Source of the DNA: Bacteroides fragilis
GTDB lineage: Bacteria > Bacteroidota > Bacteroidia > Bacteroidales > Bacteroidaceae
Direction: 5' to 3'
NCBI RefSeq assembly: GCF_019583405.1
Contig: NZ_SZUU01000005.1
Coordinates: 186,001-250,000, forward strand
Length of the DNA: 64,000 bases
The position numbers were made by a program, and so were the translations under genes. Below are positions 10,124 through 17,649 of this stretch, piece after piece; within the stretch, counting starts at the first letter, position 1, and each line of letters begins with the position of its first letter. A model generated the notes under the pieces. That model ran no database searches. It was not told the origin of the DNA and was given only the letters and a program-made list of their open reading frames with translations.

Positions 10124-10576
10124 TCACCGTTCTTCTTTCATAATTTCCTCCAGGGCTGCACCAAATGCATCGGGGGCCATAAAGGGCATTTCCGTACGTT
10201 CCTTAGCCCATATTTCTATCTTGCTGTCTACACCGATAAAGCGCACGTCGCTTTGTATACCGGCTATTTGCAGATAGCGTTTGGGTATTAATATCCGCCC
10301 GTTTCCGTCTATCGTGATAATTTCTACATCACTGACGAATTGGCGGAAGATAAGTTGGTGGTTAGCGTTCCATTTATTTAGTCGTTGCCGGAGTTCATTC
10401 AGCTCTTCATTCCAGACTTCTTCCGGATAGAGTACCAAGCAGTCTTGAAATACGTCTTTGCGCATGATGAGCTTGTCTTCAGAACCGGCTTGTAGCTGCC
10501 GTCTGAATTGGGCGGGGATAAAAACTCTTCCTTTCGCGTCCGCCTTAGCTTCAATATTGCCTAAAAAACGTATCAT
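10124..10576 (-). CDS. mraZ: MraZ, transcriptional regulator of the dcw operon
   Basis: 150-aa DNA-binding protein with two SpoVT/AbrB-like domains, each with the characteristic loop: AKGRVFIPAQFRRQL near residue 15 and GNGRILIPKRYLQ near residue 95. Known MraZ proteins form ring oligomers and bind TGGGN-type direct repeats in front of their own gene. Such repeats are visible at 10615-10644. First gene of the division/cell wall operon, so it probably autoregulates the nine genes visible here. Confidence 0.95.
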   Translation of the reverse strand: MIRFLGNIEAKADAKGRVFIPAQFRRQLQAGSEDKLIMRKDVFQDCLVLYPEEVWNEELNELRQRLNKWNANHQLIFRQFVSDVEIITIDGNGRILIPKRYLQIAGIQSDVRFIGVDSKIEIWAKERTEMPFMAPDAFGAALEEIMKEER

Positions 10577-10601
10577 TTCACCTTATTATAATAAGCGACC
10601 G

Positions 10602-10644
10602 TAAAAGTAGGTATTTCCCCACAATTCCCCACAATTTTCCACCA
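10602..10644 (-). promoter_or_regulatory. dcw promoter with MraZ boxes
   Basis: On the minus strand three GTGG-starting units follow each other every 10 bp (their CCAC complements lie at 10619-10622, 10629-10632 and 10639-10642): GTGGAAAATT, GTGGGGAATT, GTGGGGAAAT. This matches the known MraZ box design of TGGG-type repeats spaced by five bases. Just downstream is TACTTTTA (10602-10609), close to the Bacteroides -7 element TAnnTTTG, so the boxes overlap the polymerase site, as expected for repression. Start of mraZ follows 25 bp later. Confidence 0.75.
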
Positions 10645-10682
10645 AAAACTTTCGGAGAAGTTTTCAACCGATTGTTAATTGC

Positions 10683-11183
10683 TTATTCGTCTGATAATGA
10701 ATTATGTTCGGAGATGCTTTGCTGGTGGGGGATAGAGTCGATTGTGTCCTTCCCGGAGCTGTCTTGTGGCTTTGTGGACTTCCGTCCGTATTTTAGTTGC
10801 AGGCTGACAAAATCGGTTTTCCTCACGTTGTTCAGGAAAGTCGGGGCGGCTTTGAAGCAAATGCGGGATACCCATACTTTGTTGGCGGTACATTCTTCCG
10901 GTTTATCCACCGCTTCACTGGTGATGCTGGGATAAAAATTGCCCAATCCATCGATAGAAACGGTACGGCCTTCTTTCAAGTGGGCGGCAATAATGTCCGA
11001 TAGTTGAGTAAGTGCAGAGAGTACGTCTCCGTTTTGAAGAGAACTTCTTTCTGCGAGCTGATTAGCAATCTGTACACTGTTTACAGGCTTTTTCTGTAAA
11101 GCTCGTGTTGTGGCATAATATCGTTCTTTGACGACACCTTTACTTTTGTCTACTTTCTTAGTGACTGCGTAGTTGATGGACAT
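10683..11183 (-). CDS. HU-HIG family DNA-binding protein
   Basis: 166-aa protein of the Bacteroidetes HU-like family. The N-terminus MSINYAVTKKVDKSKG and ATTRALQK is typical of the HU-HIG type. The core (about residues 37-125) has the HU fold order helix-helix-beta arm, with SIDGLGNFYPS as the beta turn. The Ser/Gln/Asp-rich tail (130-166) looks disordered. These proteins bind DNA non-specifically or act as local architectural factors; the precise role is not known. It is a single gene, transcribed toward mraZ, with an unusual tandem repeat 65 bp upstream of the start (11248-11362). Confidence 0.88.
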   Translation of the reverse strand: MSINYAVTKKVDKSKGVVKERYYATTRALQKKPVNSVQIANQLAERSSLQNGDVLSALTQLSDIIAAHLKEGRTVSIDGLGNFYPSITSEAVDKPEECTANKVWVSRICFKAAPTFLNNVRKTDFVSLQLKYGRKSTKPQDSSGKDTIDSIPHQQSISEHNSLSDE

Positions 11184-11247
11184 TCGTATTTTAGGTTTTT
11201 AATATGAATATATTTCCTTTTTGTCTCTTATTATATAGGTATATAAC

Positions 11248-11362
11248 ATCTATAAGTTATGTTTAAAAATATCCGGATGTTTTAATAGATAACATCCGGA
11301 TGTTCTGATATAAAAGATCTGGGTGTTTTGATGTATAACATCCGGATGTTTTATGTCATAAA
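11248..11362. repeat. 23-bp tandem repeat with palindromic core
   Basis: Units begin at 11248 (degenerate), 11271, 11294, 11317 and 11340, exactly 23 bp apart. The core is ATCCGGATGTTTT, with ATCCGGAT palindromic and AACATCCGGATGTT a full 14-bp palindrome in the units at 11294 and 11340. The third unit has ATCTGGGTGTTTTG. Unit tails vary (AATAGATAAC, CTGATATAAAAG, GATGTATAAC). It lies between the HU-like gene (minus) and the NVEALA-like region (plus). The rest of the 11184-11605 gap is AT-rich, with the inverted repeat listed separately and no convincing gene. Confidence 0.85.
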
Positions 11363-11533
11363 TTTTAAGCAAAGATATGCTAAAGTATGGAGATGCACAA
11401 GTGAGAAAGGTATTATTGTGCGCTTTTTTGTTGGTTTGGGGGCTTTTTTTATGAAGTTGGTCTGGAGGGTGGTTTGGTTTTGTGTGTTATTTTGTAGTTT
11501 CAGCCGTATATTTAAAAAAATAATATAAAATAG

Positions 11534-11599
11534 ATTGTGCTTTAATAAAAATATTCATATATTGCAAAACGTTATATGAATATTGTGCTTTTTAATAAA
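11534..11599 (+). promoter_or_regulatory. Inverted repeat nested in direct repeats upstream of the NVEALA-like gene
   Basis: A perfect 11-bp inverted repeat, ATATTCATATA at 11551-11561 and TATATGAATAT at 11573-11583, has an 11-bp spacer. It is flanked by near-identical direct repeats ATTGTGCTTTAATAAA (11534-11549) and ATTGTGCTTTTTAATAAA (11582-11599). The right copy ends 6 bp before the first ATG (11606). It could be an operator or a transcript-end structure; the sequence does not decide. Confidence 0.5.
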
Positions 11600-11605
11600 C
11601 TTATA

Positions 11606-11958
11606 ATGAAAATAATTATGAAACGGAACATTTTTAGTTTGATTGTAGTACTTATTGCTACTGTCTCTTTTGTTAACGTGTGGATCTCAGTTACTTCTAC
11701 CAATAAAAAATGAAGATCCGACTTGCCGCTATAGAGGCGATGGCAATGATTGAGGCTGAAACTCCCGGGGATACTGAACTTTCACTTGCGGGAGCTTGTA
11801 AGATTACGTCTTATTGTTATGATTGGGCAGGGAATGTTGACGGCAGTATTACTTGCTGGGGCGCCGACTATTGTAAGCGGGGAATCAAGACGAAAGGGAC
11901 TGTTTTTATCAGAGAGATTCGTTGGGTGGAATGTGACGGTAAAGAAACAGAATGTTGA
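11606..11958 (+). CDS. NVEALA-like secreted small protein, reading frame split by an apparent -1 shift
   Basis: Two short frames abut. The first (ATG 11606, or 11618) encodes a hydrophobic leader, MKRNIFSLIVVLIATVSF and onward, ending NKK at a TGA at 11711-11713. The second starts at the ATG 11710, overlapping that TGA, and encodes 82 aa starting KIRLAAIEAMAMIEAE, with six cysteines, ending at 11958. Leader, then a [ND]-x-EA-[LM]-A motif, then a Cys-rich tail is the architecture of the Bacteroides NVEALA family. Here LAAIEAMA stands where NVEALA is expected but lies one frame back. The junction is an A6 run (11705-11710). Options: sequencing error, true decay, or slippage/reinitiation. Function of NVEALA proteins is not established. 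Confidence 0.55.
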
Positions 11959-13001
11959 TCATGGATAATCTGTTTAAAGTTTTAGATAGGAGGAGTTTGA
12001 TAGGCTTTTTGCTATTGGCTCCGGTTTGGGCACTGTTGTTTGGGGGATGCGGGCATGCGACCGATTCTTCCGAGAAAATGCTGAAATGTGAACTGGTTTC
12101 TTATATAAAGAGTTATCCTGATTCTTCATTTTTTTCTCAGGTGTGTACAATGCAATATCAGGATGGTAAAATTTATGTATTAGACGAGGCGCGGAGAGAT
12201 GTCGCTTCCATGGATTTGGAGTTTTCTGATTTCAGTTTGATTGGGAAGCCCGGAGAAGGCCCCGGTGAACTGGCCCGGCCTGTAGGGCTTTATGTTGAGA
12301 AGGATACGGTCTATATACTGGATGGGGGTACCGTGAGCGTGAAAAAATATGTTCATTCAGAATTCATATCCTCTTTTTCTGTCCCTGCTGCAAACTCGTA
12401 TCGTTTTTTTATGAATAAGGACACTGCTTTTTTATCTTCAGTTACTGATTCCACTTTTTATATGAAGAGTGCCGAAAACTGGCAGAGGGGTGATTTGTCT
12501 GCACTTGTTTTTGCGGGAGATGTTCATGATTTTGGTGATGTTAAAAGAAACGCTTCGCTAAATCAGAGACATTTAGTGAGGGATGACTCTTCGTTGTATG
12601 GTATTACAAGAAGTTCTTCCTTATTGGGAAAATATGATTTATTATCCAATAGGCAAGAGGATTCTTTCGATCTGGCATCCATTTCTTTAATAAAAGAGAA
12701 TTTGGCTTACGAAAAGAGTCAACCCTATGATCCGCGGAGTTATTATGTTTTTATTTCAGATGCTTACGCAATGAATGGTAAATTGTATCTGCTTTGTGCG
12801 GAATTGAAAGATCGGGACAGAGGAGGGTTCCGCGTAAATAAGATATTGAGCTTGAAAACAGAGCCTAAGTTGCAGTTGGATGCTATTTATGTACTCCCGG
12901 GTAAGATTTATACCTCCTTCTGTGTTACTCCTGATTATATTTTCGCAACAAATTATAGTAATGAACGTATTGAAAAATTGGCTTTTCCTGTTCCCGATTA
13001 G
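11952..13001 (+). CDS. 6-bladed beta-propeller lipoprotein
   Basis: 349-aa predicted lipoprotein; hydrophobic stretch, then LLFGGC with the lipidated Cys near residue 33. The body has NHL/TolB-like propeller strands: KIYVLDEARRDVASMDLE, GKPGEGPGELARPVGLYVEKD and YILDGGTVSVKKY. The KxGxGPGEL motif is characteristic of the Bacteroides 6-bladed beta-propeller family that often accompanies NVEALA genes. It starts within the last codons of the preceding small frame (ATG 11952; ATG 11961 is an alternative), so it is in the same transcription unit. The role is unknown; a binding scaffold at the cell surface or in the periplasm is the usual guess. Confidence 0.8.
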   Translation: MLIMDNLFKVLDRRSLIGFLLLAPVWALLFGGCGHATDSSEKMLKCELVSYIKSYPDSSFFSQVCTMQYQDGKIYVLDEARRDVASMDLEFSDFSLIGKPGEGPGELARPVGLYVEKDTVYILDGGTVSVKKYVHSEFISSFSVPAANSYRFFMNKDTAFLSSVTDSTFYMKSAENWQRGDLSALVFAGDVHDFGDVKRNASLNQRHLVRDDSSLYGITRSSSLLGKYDLLSNRQEDSFDLASISLIKENLAYEKSQPYDPRSYYVFISDAYAMNGKLYLLCAELKDRDRGGFRVNKILSLKTEPKLQLDAIYVLPGKIYTSFCVTPDYIFATNYSNERIEKLAFPVPD

Positions 13002-13506
13002 TGTTTTTGTGTTGCTTACATTTAGTTGTAGTGGGGTAAAAAGCTCTGATGCGGAGAAGCTAATATCGGAACAAACAAGAGTTCAAAACCTGATAGAGAA
13101 GGATATTGCTTGGCTGGTGGGTAAGAGAATAAATAGTGTTGATTCCATTCTGTCTGATGACATATCGCATGAAAAAGTTCTGTTTTTATTTAACTATCAC
13201 GATTGTGGTACCTGTGTTAAAACAGGGTTTACTATTGTTAATAGTATAGATAAAAAGAAAGGAAAGGAGTATGTGAAGGTAATTGGTTCTATGATTTCAG
13301 ATTTGGCATCTGTGCAGCGCTTTAATGAGTATCATGGATTTATTTATATAGATACAAAAGATTTGATAAGGAGAGAACTCAAATATGTTCCTACGCCAAT
13401 GTTATTGCGTCTGGATGCTGATAATCGCATTGTTAAGGCATTAATTCCAACTACCGGAATAGATAATCAAGCTGTCAAAGTGTTTGTTGAATCTTGTGTG
13501 AAATGA
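12961..13506 (+). CDS. Thioredoxin-like lipoprotein with CGTC motif
   Basis: 181 aa from the ATG at 12961, overlapping the end of the propeller gene. A longer frame opens upstream but lacks a sensible N-terminus. Signal with lipobox LLTFSC near residue 22. KVLFLFNYHDCGTCVKTGF (about residues 75-93) is a strand followed by CxxC, as in thioredoxin/AhpC-TSA-like folds, and VPTPMLLRLD provides the cis-Pro strand (VPTP). It may reduce or sense disulfides of the Cys-rich NVEALA-like product. Stops 5 bp before a strong terminator. Confidence 0.65.
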   Translation: MNVLKNWLFLFPISVFVLLTFSCSGVKSSDAEKLISEQTRVQNLIEKDIAWLVGKRINSVDSILSDDISHEKVLFLFNYHDCGTCVKTGFTIVNSIDKKKGKEYVKVIGSMISDLASVQRFNEYHGFIYIDTKDLIRRELKYVPTPMLLRLDADNRIVKALIPTTGIDNQAVKVFVESCVK

Positions 13507-13510
13507 TAAA

Positions 13511-13545
13511 AAGAGCAGAAAGGGAATCACTCTCTTTCTGCTCCT
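13511..13545. terminator. Hairpin between convergent genes
   Basis: Perfect 10-bp arms, GAGCAGAAAG (13513-13522) and CTTTCTGCTC (13534-13543), with an 11-base loop. It follows the thioredoxin-like gene. Only a short T run follows, so it may end transcripts imperfectly. It could also serve the ECF sigma gene arriving from the other strand. Confidence 0.65.
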
Positions 13546-13604
13546 TGATACACAACTAAAAATCTGCACTAAAATGATTTATAGAAATCGACAATGTATG
13601 TGGC

Positions 13605-14111
13605 CTATTGTCTAAAGTCTTTCAGTTCTTCCTGTAAACGCTGGCGGGTGAAAAAGATACGGCTCTTTACTGTCCCGAGCGGCAAGTCCAGTTTCTCAGC
13701 TATTTCACGGTATTTGAATCCGGAAACGTGCATAGAGAAAGGCACTTTATATTCTTTGGGTAATGAATTGACGATGCGGTGCATCTCTTTTAAGTCGTAA
13801 CGACTTTCGGTACTGTCGAGTCCTGATTCTTGCGGAAGGCTCAGATGATAAAGATTATCGGTCTGATCTACAAAAGTCTGATCGCGTACTACTTTGCGAT
13901 AATTATTGATGAAGATGTTGCGCATGATGGTGTACATCCATCCTTTAAAGTTAGTGTCGGGAGTATATTTATCTTCGTTATCTAACGCTTTAAGAGAGGT
14001 TTCCTGCAACAAATCGTTTGCTTCTTCACGGTCGGTTGTTAGTTTGTATGCAAAGCGAAGTAGCTCTTCCTGAACTCCAATTAAATCTTTTCTGAAGCTT
14101 AAACTTTTCAT
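13605..14111 (-). CDS. RNA polymerase sigma factor, ECF type
   Basis: 168 aa from the ATG at 14111 (MKSLSFRKDLIGVQ); an upstream extension to 14159 is less likely. Region 2: LLRFAYKLTTDREEANDLLQETSLKAL, with the NFKGWMYTIMRNIFINNYRK core-binding/-10 recognition segment. Region 4: SLPKEYKVPFSMHVSGFKYREIAEKLDLPLGTVKSRIFFTRQRL, a helix-turn-helix for -35 recognition. No anti-sigma gene is adjacent, unlike PUL-type ECF factors, so it is probably a stand-alone stress or housekeeping ECF factor. The target regulon cannot be seen here. Confidence 0.9.
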   Translation of the reverse strand: MKSLSFRKDLIGVQEELLRFAYKLTTDREEANDLLQETSLKALDNEDKYTPDTNFKGWMYTIMRNIFINNYRKVVRDQTFVDQTDNLYHLSLPQESGLDSTESRYDLKEMHRIVNSLPKEYKVPFSMHVSGFKYREIAEKLDLPLGTVKSRIFFTRQRLQEELKDFRQ

Positions 14112-14283
14112 AACGTTGCTTTTTAAATTGTGAATATTCGTTGTTTTTCGATGATGCAAGTTTACGGCATTTTTTAGACAGTGACGGGGGAAAATTAAGC
14201 TTTAAACAGGGTAAAAACTGTCAAATGATAGATTTTGGGTGTATTTTGATAGTTTTTGGGTGTTTTTGGGACGCTGAGTTTTC

Positions 14284-14291
14284 TATCTTTG
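14284..14291 (+). promoter_or_regulatory. -7 element of the metal-uptake operon
   Basis: TATCTTTG matches the Bacteroides -7 consensus TAnnTTTG exactly, 18 bp before the ATG at 14309. TTTG at 14265-14268 or 14255-14258 could be the -33 box, though the spacings (15 or 25 bp) are off the usual 19-21. The region just upstream is rich in TTTTGGGTGT-like repeats (14232-14270), which may be operator sequence. Confidence 0.6.
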
Positions 14292-14308
14292 CGTCGGTTT
14301 AAATATGA

Positions 14309-14650
14309 ATGGGTGTGAAGAGAAATACTAGACATAGGATTTGGCTTGCATGGATGTTACTGATGACATTTATGCCCTTGTCTGTCGTGAAGGTTTTTCA
14401 TAATCATTCCGAAGAAACTTCGATAACCTGTACAGACGCACATTCCGGAAAGTCCCATCACACATGTGAGACTTGTCCCATCTGTCAGTTTATGCTTTCC
14501 CCATTTATTGAGACCCCTTCTACTCTTCTGACTTATACGCCCCTTTACGTAAAATGGGAGAGTGGAACTTTTCAGGATAAAAAGCTTTCTATCGCTTTCT
14601 ATCCGCATTATCTTCGCGGACCTCCTCTTGTTTTTTATCATATCGTTTAA
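14309..14650 (+). CDS. Small His/Cys-rich membrane or secreted protein
   Basis: 113 aa; one hydrophobic segment (IWLAWMLLMTFMPLSVV, about residues 11-27), then a His/Cys-rich stretch: FHNHSEE, DAHSGKSHHTCETCPIC. That is four His in two clusters and a CxxCxxC motif. No family that I recognise. First in an operon with a TonB receptor (75 bp downstream) and a His-tailed lipoprotein; the metal-ligand residues suggest binding of zinc, copper or nickel in transit across the envelope. This is inference from composition and context. Confidence 0.65.
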   Translation: MGVKRNTRHRIWLAWMLLMTFMPLSVVKVFHNHSEETSITCTDAHSGKSHHTCETCPICQFMLSPFIETPSTLLTYTPLYVKWESGTFQDKKLSIAFYPHYLRGPPLVFYHIV

Positions 14651-14724
14651 ATTGCGAAGGCAGACTGGATTTAATTTACCGTTTGTCTTCTTACTCTGTT
14701 TTATTTAACTAAGACGATTTAAGT

Positions 14725-16884
14725 ATGCGTATCGGATTTTTTTCGGGTATGCTGGGAGGGTTATGTTTAATCTCTACCTTGCATGCTCAAGAGCCCGATT
14801 CACTGAAAGCCGTGTCCTTATCTGAAGTGGTGGTGACGGAGAGTTATCAGCATCTGAAGAATAAGAACTCCACATGGCGTATGGAGGTGGTAGGGAAAGA
14901 GTTTCTGCGTGAACACTTCACGGGGAACTTGATACAAACTCTTGGAACACTTCCGGGAGTACATTCCATGGATATCGGTTCGGGCTTTTCTAAACCTATG
15001 ATTCGCGGAATGGGATTCAACCGGATTTCGGTTGTAGAAAATGGGATTAAGCAGGAGGGACAACAATGGGGAGCCGATCATGGACTCGAGCTGGATGCAT
15101 TTAATGCCGGTCAGGTAAGTATTCGCAAAGGTCCTGCTTCCTTATTGTATGGCAGTGATGCAATGGGAGGGGCTATTGAACTTGTTCCATTACCATTGCC
15201 TGCGGGTAACCGGTTATTCGGTGAAGCGAGCTTGTTGGGGAAATCCGTCAACGGTACATTGGGAGGTTCACTGATGCTTGGGGTCAAAAAAGATGCCTGG
15301 TATACCTGGGCAAGGTATTCGGAACAGCACTTTGGGGATTATCGTATTCCGACGGATACTATTGTCTACCTCACCCAACGTATGCCTGTTTATCACCGAA
15401 GGCTTAAAAATACAGCCGGTTTTGAGAGAGATGTCAGTTGGGCTGCCGGATTTAGAAAAGAACGGTATGTCTCTTCTTATTCGGTGAGTAATGTTTTTCA
15501 GAAAACAGGGTTCTTTCCCGGTGCACATGGCATTCCCGATGTGTCGCGTTTGCAGGATGACGGGGACAGCCGTAACATAGAACTTCCGTACAGCCAGGTG
15601 AATCACTTGAAAGTTTCTACCCGGCAGAGCCTTTTGTACGATAAATGGGCGCTGACGTGGGATATTGGCTTTCAGAAGAATCATCGCGAGGAGTGGAGCC
15701 GGTTTCATACTCATTATGATGCTCAGCCTGTACCGGACAAAGATCCGGATAAGGAACTGGCTTTTACGTTGAACACTTATAGTTCTGCTGTTAAGCTGAA
15801 GTTGTTTGCTTCTGCCGTATGGCAACACACGGCAGGATGGGATGTACAATATCAGAGGAATATGATTGCCGGTTATTCATTTCTTTTGCCTGCTTACCGG
15901 AGATTCACCACAGGGGCTTTCTGGATGACCACTTATCGTCCGGGACCCACTCTGTCCTTCAGTGGAGGACTTCGCTATGATTACGGAAAGATAGATGCAT
16001 CCGCTTATACCGACCCTTACTTGGCAATATATCTGCGGGAGCAGGGTTATGATGATGAATTTATCCGAAAGTATGAATGGCGTAGTTACCCCGTTCGTCG
16101 CCATTTTGGCGATTATTCCGGTTCACTGGGGTTGGTATGGAGTCCTTCCGGAGGTCATCTGCTTCAGGTAAATGTCGGCCATAGCTTCCGGTTGCCGGGA
16201 GCCAATGAATTGGCATCGAACGGAGTTCATCACGGCACTTTCCGGCATGAACAGGGAGATGCAGCGCTTGCTTCCGAACGCGGTTGGCAGTTTGATGTTT
16301 CATATACCTATGAAAATGGGCCGTTGTCGGTAAGTTTGTCACCATTTGTCAGCTGGTTCAGCAATTATATTTTTCTTCGGCCTACCGGAGAATGGTCGAT
16401 ACTGCCCCATGCTGGACAGATTTATCGGTACACCGGTGCGGAAGCCCTGTTTGCGGGCGGTGAGGCTGCAGTGGGCATTGACTTCCTCCGACACTTTAAC
16501 TATCGTGTCAGTGGAGAATATGTCTATACTTATAATTGCGATGAACATATTCCTCTAAGTTTCTCGCCTCCTGCTTCACTCCGCAATACACTGACGTGGC
16601 GATATAAAGAGTTCAGCATTTATGGTGAGGTACAGCATATTGCCGCACAACACCGGGTGGCACGAAATGAAGATCCCACTCCCGGAGCGCAGCTGTTGAA
16701 TGTCGGAGTATCTGCCAACCTCCGGATAGGGGGTATATGGGCCGAGGTGACTTTATCAGCCCGGAATTTATCCGGTGCCAAATACTTTAATCATCTTAGT
16801 TTTTACCGGAAAGTAGAAATCCCCGAACCGGGACGGAACTTTCAGATTTTAATTAAAGTACCATTTAAAAGTTTATTAAAATGA
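14725..16884 (+). CDS. TonB-dependent outer membrane receptor, probable metal uptake
   Basis: 719 aa. Signal peptide (to about HAQ, residue 21), TonB box-like region (VSLSEVVVTES), plug domain with GNLIQTLGTLPGVHSMDIGSG, RGMGFNRISVVENGI and VSIRKGPASLLYGSDAMGGAI, then a 22-strand beta barrel ending in an aromatic-rich C-terminus. It lacks the N-terminal carboxypeptidase-regulatory domain of SusC proteins and resembles the ZnuD/FepA type that imports chelates or metal ions. The neighbouring His-rich genes make zinc or another transition metal the best guess. Confidence 0.88.
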   Translation: MRIGFFSGMLGGLCLISTLHAQEPDSLKAVSLSEVVVTESYQHLKNKNSTWRMEVVGKEFLREHFTGNLIQTLGTLPGVHSMDIGSGFSKPMIRGMGFNRISVVENGIKQEGQQWGADHGLELDAFNAGQVSIRKGPASLLYGSDAMGGAIELVPLPLPAGNRLFGEASLLGKSVNGTLGGSLMLGVKKDAWYTWARYSEQHFGDYRIPTDTIVYLTQRMPVYHRRLKNTAGFERDVSWAAGFRKERYVSSYSVSNVFQKTGFFPGAHGIPDVSRLQDDGDSRNIELPYSQVNHLKVSTRQSLLYDKWALTWDIGFQKNHREEWSRFHTHYDAQPVPDKDPDKELAFTLNTYSSAVKLKLFASAVWQHTAGWDVQYQRNMIAGYSFLLPAYRRFTTGAFWMTTYRPGPTLSFSGGLRYDYGKIDASAYTDPYLAIYLREQGYDDEFIRKYEWRSYPVRRHFGDYSGSLGLVWSPSGGHLLQVNVGHSFRLPGANELASNGVHHGTFRHEQGDAALASERGWQFDVSYTYENGPLSVSLSPFVSWFSNYIFLRPTGEWSILPHAGQIYRYTGAEALFAGGEAAVGIDFLRHFNYRVSGEYVYTYNCDEHIPLSFSPPASLRNTLTWRYKEFSIYGEVQHIAAQHRVARNEDPTPGAQLLNVGVSANLRIGGIWAEVTLSARNLSGAKYFNHLSFYRKVEIPEPGRNFQILIKVPFKSLLK

Positions 16885-17384
16885 AAACAAAAAATTATTT
16901 GTCAATAATCAGTATCTTATTTTTTTCTTTTCTGTTCGTGTCATGCTCTAAAGAAGACGAAGGTGATACGATAAAACCCGTCATTGATCTGCTGGAACCT
17001 GAAGAAGGCGCTATATTAAGGATCGGAAGTTCTCATGGAGTACATTTTGAGATGAATCTTCACGATAATGAAGCGATTGCTTCCTATAAGATTAATATTC
17101 ACAACAACTTTGACGGTCATTCGCATACCAGGGCATCGGAAGCGGGAATAACCAAGCCTTTTACATTTGAAAGGACCTATACGGATAAGGCCGGACAAAA
17201 AGATGCATACGTGCATAACCATGATATTAAAATACCGGTTGATGCCACTCCGGGAAACTATCACTTGATGGTTTACTGTTTAGATCGGTCGGGTAATGAA
17301 ACTTACGTAGTACGTAATATTGTGTTAAGCGTGGAAGGAGGTGAAGAGGGAGAACACCACCATGATGAAGATCACCATGATTAA
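16881..17384 (+). CDS. DUF4625 lipoprotein with His-rich tail
   Basis: 167 aa. Signal with lipobox LFVSC (Cys near residue 22). The body has an Ig-like beta-sandwich pattern (IKPVIDLLEPEEGAIL, MVYCLDRSGNETYVVRNIVLSVEG), as in the DUF4625 family. The extreme C-terminus is GEHHHDEDHHD, a clear metal-binding tail; further His residues occur internally (NNFDGHSHTR, YVHNHDIK). The start codon overlaps the receptor stop (ATGA), so it is translated with it. Probably captures metal at the outer membrane for the receptor. Confidence 0.82.
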   Translation: MKTKNYLSIISILFFSFLFVSCSKEDEGDTIKPVIDLLEPEEGAILRIGSSHGVHFEMNLHDNEAIASYKINIHNNFDGHSHTRASEAGITKPFTFERTYTDKAGQKDAYVHNHDIKIPVDATPGNYHLMVYCLDRSGNETYVVRNIVLSVEGGEEGEHHHDEDHHD

Positions 17385-17409
17385 ATAGAATACCTGAGCC
17401 TGAATATGA

Positions 17410-17472
17410 GTGGGGCCATACCGGTGGATGAGGAGTTAGAAAATCTCATCTCTGGGTATGGCCCTCTTTTGT
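17410..17472 (+). terminator. Long hairpin terminator after the metal-uptake operon
   Basis: GGGGCCATACC (17412-17422) pairs with GGTATGGCCC (17455-17464); an inner stem GATGAG/CTCATC closes the loop. It is followed by TCTTTTGTG. It lies 28 bp after the stop of the lipoprotein gene. Confidence 0.8.
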
Positions 17473-17593
17473 GTGTCGCCCTTTATTGCTTGATAATTAG
17501 CATCCTCACCTCTCTTTTTTTATCCTCTTTTTCTGATAAACGCCCTCTTTTTCCCTTTTTTGATGGGACAAAATCTGTATTTTCTACCGATTT

Positions 17594-17626
17594 ATTGCAA
17601 TTAATAAAAAAGAACAGTTAATTTTG
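17594..17626 (+). promoter_or_regulatory. Promoter of glsA-glsB
   Basis: -7 element TAATTTTG (17619-17626) matches TAnnTTTG exactly. ATTG at 17594-17597 is a plausible -33 box at a 21-bp spacing, within the Bacteroides range. The glsA ATG follows at 17650. Confidence 0.6.
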
Positions 17627-17649
17627 CGCAATCATTTCATCTAAAAAGA

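Noticed and set aside
11248..11362. CRISPR array
   Set aside because: The units are contiguous with no spacers and no cas genes are near.
11328..11528. 66-codon plus-strand frame
   Set aside because: Starts inside the tandem repeat and is low complexity (F, W, V rich); no homologue recognised.
17406..17621. 71-codon hydrophobic frame after the DUF4625 gene
   Set aside because: Its first third is the terminator hairpin and its end is the glsA promoter; no start signal. Kept as non-coding.
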